A stretch of 41,001 nt of DNA from Cardiobacteriaceae bacterium (GTDB taxonomy: Bacteria; Pseudomonadota; Gammaproteobacteria; Cardiobacteriales; Cardiobacteriaceae): the NCBI GenBank assembly GCA_030525785.1, contig JAUNEA010000012.1, forward strand, positions 1 to 41,001. Reading direction: 5' to 3'. A program made the translations under genes and the position numbers. Below are positions 25,891 to 33,858 of this stretch, piece after piece. Position 1 is the first letter of the stretch, and each line of letters begins with the position of its first letter. Under the pieces are notes generated by a model. The model did not search any database. It was not told the DNA's origin and worked only from the letters and a program-made list of their open reading frames with translations.

Positions 25891-26195
25891 CATGGAACCT
25901 CGCGCAAACGCCAATTTCCTTGCCCATCGGTTTGTAAAAAATAACGACCATCTCGCGAACGATAGCCTCCTTTGACACTCTCCAACAAAGCGCTTTGTTC
26001 TGAGAAATTCAACCCCAAAAGTTCAGCTTGTGAATAATCCTCGCCCAAAACCACATAAGCCTCAGGCAAGTGAATCTCCGCCTCCTGAATCACCAACAAA
26101 CAAGCTTGCCTCAATTCTGACCACTGATACCCCGAACCACTCACACAAGGCTTTTGCTCTTGAGCACCACACGCCATCAATCCTAAAATCAACAA
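25890..26195 (-). CDS. Small putative lipoprotein with an apparent frameshift in its signal peptide
   Basis: Encodes about 100 residues ending LREVP. The visible start of the frame gives LILGLMACG, a lipobox (LMAC) with the modified Cys, followed by a soluble domain with two further Cys. There is no ATG in frame. Fifteen codons upstream, ATG 26217 with an AGGAG ribosome site begins MAKIL in another frame. Deleting one A from the five-A run (26208-26212 on the plus strand as T) would give MAKYLRSLLILGLMAC, a perfect lipoprotein signal. The gene is therefore either frameshifted, phase-variable or translated from TTG. No family recognised. Confidence 0.55.
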   Translation of the reverse strand: MLILGLMACGAQEQKPCVSGSGYQWSELRQACLLVIQEAEIHLPEAYVVLGEDYSQAELLGLNFSEQSALLESVKGGYRSRDGRYFLQTDGQGNWRLREVP

Positions 26196-26264
26196 ACTCC
26201 GTAAGTATTTTTGCCATCTTCTTTAACTCCTCCCCAAAGCGCTTTGTTGGCACTGTTTGGATTG

Positions 26265-26294
26265 CGTGGGAGCTTGAAGAAAAAGCCTCCCACG
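26265..26294 (-). other. Hairpin after murP
   Basis: CGTGGGAG (26265-26272) pairs with CTCCCACG (26287-26294) across a 14-nt loop. It lies in the gap between the murP stop (26313) and the lipoprotein gene. No T-run follows the stem on the minus strand, so it may protect the murP mRNA end rather than terminate it. Two palindromes flank it (26237, 26305). Confidence 0.4.
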
Positions 26295-26312
26295 ATGTAA
26301 ACATAAGCGCTT

Positions 26313-27770
26313 TTAGCTTAAATCCACATTTTTACTGCCCCATAACCATGTGGTCACAAAGCCACCAATCCATGCGCTGACCATACCTGTTAAATACACC
26401 TGAATACCCAGTAATGAGCCTTCTTGAGAAGTCATTAGAGGAATGGCGAGTAATCCAGAAGGCCCAAACACACTATTCAAGCCAACAGGGTAACCTAAAT
26501 AGGCAAACAACCCAATCACAAAGCCCCCACACGCTCCCCCTAAGCAAGCTGTGATAAAAGGCTTAATGCGTGGCAAGGTCACTCCGTAAATCAATGGCTC
26601 GCCTACGCCCAAAAAGGCTGGCACAATCGCGCCTTTAATATGCTGACGAAGCATAGAATCCTTTTGCGCACGCACATAAAGTGCCAAAGTCGCGCCAATT
26701 TGCCCAGCGCCCGCCATTGCCAACACAGGGAATAGAGAGTTAAAACCTTGACTCTCGACTAAAGCCATATATACAGGCACAAATCCTTGATGAATGCCCA
26801 TCGTCACTGCCACTAAAAACAAACCTGCCAAAATTGCTGTTCCTAAAGGATTGCCACTCAAGTTTCCAAACAACCATGACATACCAACAAACAACCAGCT
26901 TCCCACAGGCATAATCACCAAGAAAGTCAAAATCCCCATCACCAATAAAGTCAGAGCAGGTGTCACCAACAAATCCAAACTTGGCTTCACATAACGGCGA
27001 ATACCTTTCTCAACTTTCGCGCAAACAATAGCTGCTATCAATGCGCCAATGATGCCTCCGCGTGGGTCAATCTCGATACCAAAGAAAGTGCTTAAGCCTG
27101 AGAAAACTCCTTTGGCTTCAGGGCTATAAGTCATCACAAAAAAGCCTGCCAATACAGCGCCTAAAGCTCCTGTTCCTCCAAAAGCTCGCGTGGCATTAAA
27201 GCCTATCATCAGGGCTAAAAAGCTCATCAAGCTCTTATGAAACACCTTCATATAAAGCACAACATTTGACCAAAACGCAGAGCTGGCAAGCTTTTCCGCT
27301 CCAAGCATTTGTTCTAACAACGAGGCAATCCCTAACAGTAAGCCCACCGCGATGAAAGCAGGAATGAGTGGTGTAAAAATAGAGGCAAATGTTGAGAGGA
27401 ACTGATGGAATTGGGTGGAATGTTTGGCTTTGAGACGCGCTTTCTCCACATCAGCAATAACCGTCAAATCATCACGATTCAATACAGGATTATTACGCAC
27501 GGTCAAAGCGCTTTGTCCGCTACCTTCTACCACCAATTCACGAAAAATCTCTGCTGCAGGCGCTGATTTGCCAACCCCTAGCACAACTTGATACTGCCCA
27601 CCAGCAACCACTACCGCCATCACGCCTGAAAGCGCTTTGATTTCCTCAAGCTGTACGCGGCTATCATCATGCACGCGCAGCCTTAAACGTGTAATACAAT
27701 GTTCAATATCTGCAATATTCTCTGATCCACCCAATAAATTGAGTAGCTCTGAGAGTTGTTCACGAGTCAT
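26313..27770 (-). CDS. murP: PTS N-acetylmuramic acid transporter, EIIBC component
   Basis: Imports and phosphorylates N-acetylmuramic acid to MurNAc-6-phosphate. An N-terminal EIIB domain with phosphorylated Cys25 (IADIEHCITRLRLR) and the ALSGVMAVVVAGGQYQVVLG segment is followed by the EIIC membrane domain (about ten hydrophobic helices) with the GVGEPLIYGVTLPRIKPF motif. No EIIA domain is present, so it relies on a separate EIIA-Glc, as E. coli MurP does. 485 residues from ATG 27770, chosen because AGGAGG is 7 nt upstream; an ATG one codon earlier is possible. It lies 62 nt downstream of murQ on the same strand, which fixes the substrate class. Confidence 0.9.
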   Translation of the reverse strand: MTREQLSELLNLLGGSENIADIEHCITRLRLRVHDDSRVQLEEIKALSGVMAVVVAGGQYQVVLGVGKSAPAAEIFRELVVEGSGQSALTVRNNPVLNRDDLTVIADVEKARLKAKHSTQFHQFLSTFASIFTPLIPAFIAVGLLLGIASLLEQMLGAEKLASSAFWSNVVLYMKVFHKSLMSFLALMIGFNATRAFGGTGALGAVLAGFFVMTYSPEAKGVFSGLSTFFGIEIDPRGGIIGALIAAIVCAKVEKGIRRYVKPSLDLLVTPALTLLVMGILTFLVIMPVGSWLFVGMSWLFGNLSGNPLGTAILAGLFLVAVTMGIHQGFVPVYMALVESQGFNSLFPVLAMAGAGQIGATLALYVRAQKDSMLRQHIKGAIVPAFLGVGEPLIYGVTLPRIKPFITACLGGACGGFVIGLFAYLGYPVGLNSVFGPSGLLAIPLMTSQEGSLLGIQVYLTGMVSAWIGGFVTTWLWGSKNVDLS

Positions 27771-27832
27771 CATGCTCCCTCCTAACGATAAAGTTTCCTA
27801 AGATTACTTGGGGTATTTGCAAGCAAAAAGCT

Positions 27833-28744
27833 TTACTCACCAAGCGCTTTGTAGAGTTTATTTTCAGCGATATTCAAACGAGTACGCGCCTCATCTAATG
27901 TGCAACCTAAGCGCTTCATCACAATCGCCACTTTCACATCACCACCACTCGCCTCTAAAAGCGCTTTGGCGGTTTCATCATCACAATCCAACGCCGCACA
28001 AATGATATTGCGCTGACGCTGCACCAATTTGGCATTCGATGGTCTCACATCAACCATCAAGTTACGATACACCTTGCCCAGCTGAATCATGGTTGCGCTG
28101 GAGAGCATATTCAGCACCATCTTTTGCGCCGTGCCTGCTTTCATACGCGTTGAACCTGTGACAACCTCTGAGCCAACCACAACAGTAATGGCTTTATCCG
28201 CCAAAGCTTGCATGGGGTTGTGTTGCGTACAGGTCAGAGCAACTGTTGTTGCACCAAGCGCTTTGGCGGCTTGAAGCCCACCTAAAACATAAGGCGTGCG
28301 ACCACTTGCCGCAATCCCCACCACCACATCATGCGCCCCAACGCCCAAAGCGCTTATATCCTCTTGCCCCAGCGCCTCGTTATCTTCCGCGCCCTCCACT
28401 GAACGAAACATCGCGCCCTCTCCTCCTGCCATCACACCAACAACCTGCGAAGGGTCAGTGTTGTAAGTGGGTGGACATTCGCTGGCATCAAGAATGCCTA
28501 ATCGTCCTGAGGTTCCAGCACCCAGATAAATCAAGCGCCCACCAGCTTTCATACCTACCACAATCTTATCCACCACATCGGCAATCTCTGGCAAAGCGCT
28601 TTGGACACGCGTGGCAATTTGCGCATCTTCTTGGTTGATGGTTTGCACAATCTGCAAACTATCCATGCGGTCAATATATTGGCTGGCTTGGTTGCTTTGC
28701 TCAGTCTCTAAGGCAGCTAAATTCAACAAAGAGGAAGTTGGCAT
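27833..28744 (-). CDS. murQ: N-acetylmuramic acid 6-phosphate etherase
   Basis: Cleaves the lactyl ether of MurNAc-6-P to GlcNAc-6-P and D-lactate, for peptidoglycan recycling or use of external MurNAc. The 303-residue product shows the SIS-domain signature (RLIYLGAGTSGRLGILDASE, about 70-89), CPPTYNTDP, the GIAASGRTPYV block, SEVVTGSTRMKAGTAQKMVLN and VRPSNAKLVQR. AGGA is spaced 7-8 nt before the ATG. It is upstream of murP in one unit. Five palindromes lie inside, three within 125 nt at its 3' end (27842, 27909, 27959). Confidence 0.97.
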   Translation of the reverse strand: MPTSSLLNLAALETEQSNQASQYIDRMDSLQIVQTINQEDAQIATRVQSALPEIADVVDKIVVGMKAGGRLIYLGAGTSGRLGILDASECPPTYNTDPSQVVGVMAGGEGAMFRSVEGAEDNEALGQEDISALGVGAHDVVVGIAASGRTPYVLGGLQAAKALGATTVALTCTQHNPMQALADKAITVVVGSEVVTGSTRMKAGTAQKMVLNMLSSATMIQLGKVYRNLMVDVRPSNAKLVQRQRNIICAALDCDDETAKALLEASGGDVKVAIVMKRLGCTLDEARTRLNIAENKLYKALGE

Positions 28745-28812
28745 GGAATTATCCTATCTGGCAATGATGGCAATATTGTAATCTCTCACCATGCGGCCTG
28801 CAGAAAAGCGCT

Positions 28813-30144
28813 TTACTCGGTTGTTTTCTCACCAATTACATGCCATACCTTCCACACCGCCAAACAAGCATTCACTGCCAATCCTACAGCAATCCCTGCC
28901 CAAAGACCCACAGCACCATAGTCAAAACCATATGCCAACAAAAGCCCCAAGGGAAAGCCTAAAGCCCAGTAGCCAATCAGGGCAAACATCATCGCGCTTC
29001 GTGTTTCTTGTAAACCACGCAAAACCCCAGCTGCACAAACCTGTATGCCGTCAAACAGCTGAAACCACGCCACCACCGCCAAAATCTCTACCGTTAATGC
29101 CACAACCTCAGCATCTAAACTGTACCAACGCGCGATAACTTCACCATACAAAGATACCAATACCACAAACACCAACATCAGCCCACCGCCCAAAGCCATG
29201 CCCGATAAAGCAACGTATCGCAAAGCGCTTTGATTTTTAGCTCCTTTAAAATAGCCAATGCGCGAGGTTAAGACATACGCCAGTCCTAAAGGCAGCATAA
29301 AAGTCAAACTCGCATAATTGAGCGCGATTTGGTTGGCACTGGTTTGCACCGCACCGCCACGACTGACCAACAACCCTACCGCCGTAAACAAACCCACTTC
29401 TAACATATTCGCAATAGCTATCGGCAAACCCACGCGCACAAATTCTTTGATGTGCTTGAAATCAATTGGTGCAAAGGATTGAAATAAACGATAAGAAGCC
29501 CAGCGTGGATTTTTCACCACTGCTCTCAACATCAAATAAGCATAAAGCCAAAAGCATAAGGTGGTCGCAATCGCCATACCACGAACCCCCATCGGCGGTA
29601 TCCACCAAAAGCCCTTCAAGAAAATATAGTTACCCACAATATTGCAGGGAATGAGCGCCAATTGCACCCAAACCGCGGTGTTGGGATATTGCACGCCTTC
29701 TAAGAAAAAACGTGCGCCTTGTGCAAAAGTCATCGCCCCAACGCCCAGCGACAAAATCCACAAATAATCTCGCACACCATCAGCCACAACTTTATCCGTG
29801 CCAATAACATAAGGAACATAGGCAATCACCAAAATCCCCACCGTCACCAACACCGCCAACAAAGCGCTTAACCACAAGCCCTGCTGAAAGCTACGCCGCA
29901 CACCTACGCTATGATGAGCGCCATGATAACGTGCGACACTGGTAGTTATTGCAACGGCAATTCCTATCCCAAACAACAACACAAAACCCAGAAGTTGCGC
30001 TCCTAAAGCCACCGATGCCAATACTTGTGGCGATTCACGCCCTGCCATGACGGTATCCACCACAGGCGCAGCATAGCCAAGCAACTGCGTTAGCATCATT
30101 GGAATCGCTAAGCGCAACGTATCTTTCACATAGTTCTCTTTCAT
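28813..30144 (-). CDS. MATE family multidrug efflux transporter
   Basis: A 443-residue membrane protein of the NorM-type MATE class that exports cationic drugs or metabolites using a Na+ or H+ gradient. It has about twelve hydrophobic segments. The N-terminal half has AIPMMLTQLLGYAAPVVDTVMAG and the second half LPIAIANMLEVGLFTAVGLLVS, the paired MATE repeats. I prefer the ATG at 30144 (ENYVKDTLRLAIPMM follows) because GAGGG is 6 nt upstream; an ATG two codons earlier is adjacent to the SD and unlikely. It is 68 nt upstream of murQ and may share transcription. Substrate unknown. Confidence 0.9.
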   Translation of the reverse strand: MKENYVKDTLRLAIPMMLTQLLGYAAPVVDTVMAGRESPQVLASVALGAQLLGFVLLFGIGIAVAITTSVARYHGAHHSVGVRRSFQQGLWLSALLAVLVTVGILVIAYVPYVIGTDKVVADGVRDYLWILSLGVGAMTFAQGARFFLEGVQYPNTAVWVQLALIPCNIVGNYIFLKGFWWIPPMGVRGMAIATTLCFWLYAYLMLRAVVKNPRWASYRLFQSFAPIDFKHIKEFVRVGLPIAIANMLEVGLFTAVGLLVSRGGAVQTSANQIALNYASLTFMLPLGLAYVLTSRIGYFKGAKNQSALRYVALSGMALGGGLMLVFVVLVSLYGEVIARWYSLDAEVVALTVEILAVVAWFQLFDGIQVCAAGVLRGLQETRSAMMFALIGYWALGFPLGLLLAYGFDYGAVGLWAGIAVGLAVNACLAVWKVWHVIGEKTTE

Positions 30145-30253
30145 CTTCATCCCTCAAGCAAAACAAAGCGCTTTGCCCTTGTTTATCCTTCCATATACGC
30201 TCTAAATGGCTACTCTCATCAAGATAAGCATCAGGCATAAGTTTGCTTAAGCA

Positions 30254-30262
30254 TGATACAAT
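30254..30262 (+). promoter_or_regulatory. Weak candidate extended -10 upstream of the small ORF and recCBD
   Basis: TGATACAAT has the TGnTANAAT form of an extended -10 and lies 40 nt before the ATG at 30302. No convincing -35 is seen. The 30145-30301 gap otherwise holds one palindrome (30166). Confidence 0.3.
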
Positions 30263-30301
30263 GACTTTATCTTTTGACTTGTTTCTACTGATATTCTGCC
30301 C

Positions 30302-30574
30302 ATGAACCAATCCCTTATCTTTGGACGCGACAACACAGGCTATGCTGTGGTTGCAACCGACTCCAGCAAACCCAATAACCCACCTGTCGTGGTCAGTATC
30401 CACTTGGGCGAAAAACTCGCTCACACACACGCTGTGCAAATGCAAAGCCGTTCACGCACCTTACAATTTGACATCATGGCCATTGAGATTGGCTCTATTC
30501 AACCCTTGCAAGGCAAGAAAAATCAAACCAATGCTACCAAGCATACCCCACGTTTGCTCAATCCCGTGAAATAG
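30302..30574 (+). CDS. Small hypothetical protein upstream of recC
   Basis: A 90-residue ORF (MNQSLIFGRDNTGYAVVATD…) with no signal peptide or membrane segment. Its sequence has alternating hydrophobic stretches (VVVSIHLGE, LQFDIMAIEIGSI) like a small beta-rich fold, and a basic C-terminal tail (KKNQTNATKHTPR). It lies 18 nt before recC and may be translated with it. The ribosome site is weak. No family recognised; coding potential is judged from position and lack of alternatives, so it is uncertain. Confidence 0.5.
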   Translation: MNQSLIFGRDNTGYAVVATDSSKPNNPPVVVSIHLGEKLAHTHAVQMQSRSRTLQFDIMAIEIGSIQPLQGKKNQTNATKHTPRLLNPVK

Positions 30575-30592
30575 CCCTCTTGCTCTAAGCTC

Positions 30593-33500
30593 ATGCTTAT
30601 CCTCACCCAAGCCAACCACCCCAAAGCCTTAAGCCAAGCTTTTATCCGCGATTTTAACCCCCAAACCCCTTTCGAATACCACCCCCTCATCACGCCCACC
30701 ATCAGCATCGGCAACCAGCTTATCAATGAGCTGACCGTACAAAAAGGAGTTGTGATGGGGTTGAAACCACAACTGTGGTCAATGCTGGAATGGCAACTGA
30801 TTGAAGATGCTCAACCGCCAGAGTATGCCAATCATCACAGCGAATTTGCCCCACTTTCCACTGCCTCCATTCATTGGAAAATTTTCTGCCATCTCGAACA
30901 ACAAAGCGCTTTAGTGCAACAACAACCCCAACACCCACTCTACCCTCTCCTCTCCCCTCTACTCCAACACACCACCCCCCAACAACGCCAACGTCGCCTA
31001 TGGAGTTTGAGCGCAGAATTCGCTCGTTACCAAAGCGCTTATCTCCATCAACGCCCTGATTGGCTCCAGCAATGGCAACATACTCCGCCGCCCTTGCCAG
31101 AACTTCTCCCCTTCTACCCTCCCCAAGATTATCCTCAATGGCTACAACAAGAAGATGAGGCAAGTTATCGCGCACAAGTATTTTTGTATCAAACACTACT
31201 GCTTGAAGACCATCAACACCGCCAAGCTAAAGAAGCCCATTTCTGGAAGCATCTCCATCAACACCCTAGCCTGCCCAAGCATCTTTGGATTTATCTCTTA
31301 GACCAAGCCAGCCCACGCATGTTGGACTTTTTGGTGAGACTCGGCAAACAAAGCGCTTGCCAAGTGCATCTTTATCACTACAGCGCCAGCGAGCAATACG
31401 TGGCAGATTTGGTAGATGCACAATGGCTTGCCCAACACAATGATGAAGATGCTCATTATGACAGTGGCAATTATCTGTTCTCTCGTTTTGGCAAACTACA
31501 ACGCTCAACCGCTCGAGCTTTGCAACAACATCAGCTAGAAGCAGAACGCACACTCCATCTTCAGCCCTCGCCACAAACTCTGTTGCAAACTCTAAAAAAT
31601 GCCATCAATCGCCTCGATGATGATTTAAACGCCGCTCCAGTCTTTAACCCTATTCAACCAGACGATAGCCTGCAAATTCATGCGTGTCATGGCTTGTTGC
31701 GGCAACTGGAAGTGTTACGCCATCGTTTGGTGCTATGGCTCAATGCGGATAAAACACGCAAACTCTCCGATATTTTGATTGTCGCGCCCAATGTCAGCAA
31801 CATCAGCGCCAGCCTACATGCTATTTTCCCTCGCTCAGGACAATACGATGGTTACACTCTGCCCGCGCGAATCACGGGGGTTTTAAACAGCGATGATGAG
31901 CGTTTGTGGCAAAGTTTGCGCGGACAATTTGTGCTTGATGAACAGCTGGATTTACCCACCCTCGCCGAATGGCTGAATTTGCCCGAAACCAGCACTGCTC
32001 TTGGCTTGAGCCACGAACAAACTCAACGCGCCCTCCAGCTCCTCCAACAAGCAGGCTTTCGTCGCGCTTTAGACGAAAGCGCTTTGCGTGAACAACTCGT
32101 TGCTGATGATGACGACACACGACACTGCTTCACCCACGCTCTCGACCGTATCCTCTCAGGCATGCTCATGCCTCAAAGCGCTTTGCATGCGCCATTGGAA
32201 GCCGTTAGCCTACAAGATAGAGTTATTGTGGAAGCGCTTTGCCGTTTGGCAGAACAATGGCTCCGCTATCGTGCTGAACGCCCAACAAAACAGGCAAGAG
32301 ATTGGCTGAGTGAGATTCGTCAAGCCCTTGAAAGCCAGTATCAAGCCTACCGCCACCACGCAGGATACGCCCATCTTGACCATATCCTCCGCGATTTACA
32401 CTACACTCTGAATAATCCCTTTACGCCAGAACATCAAGCCCTACATTTGCCGTTTTTGTTGGAATATGTGGACGAGCATTTGGCACAAAAGAATACAGGT
32501 GGCGAACCATCAGGCGTGATTACCATTGGTCAGCTCAGCGCCATGCGTTCTATTCCCTACAAGCTGATTGCCTTCATTCAAGCTGATCAAAGCGCTTTCC
32601 CCAGCCATCTACAAGAAGAACGGCATTTGTTGTTATCCCTAGACCGACCACGCCATCTGGATTACAACCGCCAACACAACGACATGAACGCCTTTCTCAG
32701 CACATTGCTTTACGCCGAACAAAGCGCTTGGTATTTCTACAGCCATACCGACCCCCAACATCATGAAGAGCAAGCGCCTTGTTTTCCTGTGCAAGAACTT
32801 TTGGATTACCTTCGCCGCCATCGCCCTGATTTGGAAGCTCAGTACTTTATTCAACACCCACAAGACCCTCTCGATGATACCCACAGCGCTCCGCTTTGGC
32901 GTGCCTTGCATGAGGTAAAACCTCAAGCTCATCAAGCAATGGTTACCCTATCTCATCAAGCCCAAAGCCTAAAACCTCTCAACCAAGCGCTTTCACTCAA
33001 AACCCTAAACCATCAACTGCTCCGACCAGCCAGCGCCTTTCTCAAGCAACGGCAAATTGCCCATCTTGATGAAGAGCCAATCCGATTTGAAGCCCTCGAA
33101 CCCCTTTCTCTTTCGCCAAAAAACCAAACCCATCTGCGCAAACGCCTTATTCAATCGCTAGACCTCAATCCCAACACCTTCCCAGAATTGCCTGTTGGCA
33201 TTATTGGTAAAACACTGCTCCAACAAGAGCAAAGCGCTTTGCGCGAGCGTATCGAAGCCTTTTTAAATGAACACCACGCCAAAGCGCTTTCAGAAACACA
33301 AGAGCAAGAAGTGCGTTTAAGCTTTGGCACATTGCGAGCGAGCTTGCCTATTCATCAGCATGAAGCGTGGCTGACTTTAAGCGCCAGCCGTAACCATGTA
33401 AAACATCGTTTATGGCACTGGCTACATCATCTGCTGTGGCAAAGCATGGGCGCCAATCAGCCGACTATCGTTTCCTTTGTGCAAAACACGCTCACCTTTC

Positions 33501-33853
33501 CACCGCTAAGCCGTGATGAGGCGGAAGACGAATTGGCGCGTTACATCGCCTTATGGCAACAAAATAGCCAAATCCATAGCCAAGATACGAGCGAACAAAG
33601 CGCTTTATCTCCTATCCTATTCACGCCAGCCTTTTTTGAACTTATCAGCATCACAACAGACCTACCCAAAGCCCTAAGCAGCTGGTTGCAGCATCTCTTT
33701 GCCCCACAAACCTATTTAACCCAACCCTATCCCATCGATAGCCATGCAGCGCTGCGTTATCTACTTCAACATCAAAGCGCTTTGCACGATAAATTGCTCA
33801 CCACCACTCAGTTTTACCAACACCATTTTGACCTCACCCCCTTTCAGCCATAA
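30593..33853 (+). CDS. recC: Exodeoxyribonuclease V gamma subunit RecC
   Basis: Subunit of the RecBCD helicase-nuclease that resects double-strand ends and recognises Chi. The 1086-residue product is a little shorter than E. coli RecC (1122). Recognisable blocks include LKPQLWSMLEWQL near residue 55, RMLDFLVRLG, SLQIHACHGLLRQLEVLRH (about 360-380), GVITIGQLSAMRSIPYKLIAF with the following DQSAFP, and a C-terminal nuclease-like region. It is followed 5 nt later by recB, with no ptrA between as in E. coli. Thirteen palindrome cores fall inside. No good ribosome site precedes ATG 30593, suggesting translational coupling with the upstream small ORF. Confidence 0.95.
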   Translation: MLILTQANHPKALSQAFIRDFNPQTPFEYHPLITPTISIGNQLINELTVQKGVVMGLKPQLWSMLEWQLIEDAQPPEYANHHSEFAPLSTASIHWKIFCHLEQQSALVQQQPQHPLYPLLSPLLQHTTPQQRQRRLWSLSAEFARYQSAYLHQRPDWLQQWQHTPPPLPELLPFYPPQDYPQWLQQEDEASYRAQVFLYQTLLLEDHQHRQAKEAHFWKHLHQHPSLPKHLWIYLLDQASPRMLDFLVRLGKQSACQVHLYHYSASEQYVADLVDAQWLAQHNDEDAHYDSGNYLFSRFGKLQRSTARALQQHQLEAERTLHLQPSPQTLLQTLKNAINRLDDDLNAAPVFNPIQPDDSLQIHACHGLLRQLEVLRHRLVLWLNADKTRKLSDILIVAPNVSNISASLHAIFPRSGQYDGYTLPARITGVLNSDDERLWQSLRGQFVLDEQLDLPTLAEWLNLPETSTALGLSHEQTQRALQLLQQAGFRRALDESALREQLVADDDDTRHCFTHALDRILSGMLMPQSALHAPLEAVSLQDRVIVEALCRLAEQWLRYRAERPTKQARDWLSEIRQALESQYQAYRHHAGYAHLDHILRDLHYTLNNPFTPEHQALHLPFLLEYVDEHLAQKNTGGEPSGVITIGQLSAMRSIPYKLIAFIQADQSAFPSHLQEERHLLLSLDRPRHLDYNRQHNDMNAFLSTLLYAEQSAWYFYSHTDPQHHEEQAPCFPVQELLDYLRRHRPDLEAQYFIQHPQDPLDDTHSAPLWRALHEVKPQAHQAMVTLSHQAQSLKPLNQALSLKTLNHQLLRPASAFLKQRQIAHLDEEPIRFEALEPLSLSPKNQTHLRKRLIQSLDLNPNTFPELPVGIIGKTLLQQEQSALRERIEAFLNEHHAKALSETQEQEVRLSFGTLRASLPIHQHEAWLTLSASRNHVKHRLWHWLHHLLWQSMGANQPTIVSFVQNTLTFPPLSRDEAEDELARYIALWQQNSQIHSQDTSEQSALSPILFTPAFFELISITTDLPKALSSWLQHLFAPQTYLTQPYPIDSHAALRYLLQHQSALHDKLLTTTQFYQHHFDLTPFQP

Positions 33854-33858
33854 GCCAC

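Noticed and set aside
27842-27966. Three palindromes close together as a regulatory operator cluster in murQ
   Set aside because: They lie within the coding 3' end of murQ, far from any start, and similar clusters occur in unrelated genes.
30723-31196. Minus-strand open frame of 157 codons inside recC
   Set aside because: Antisense shadow of recC with Val/Gly-rich, low-quality translation.
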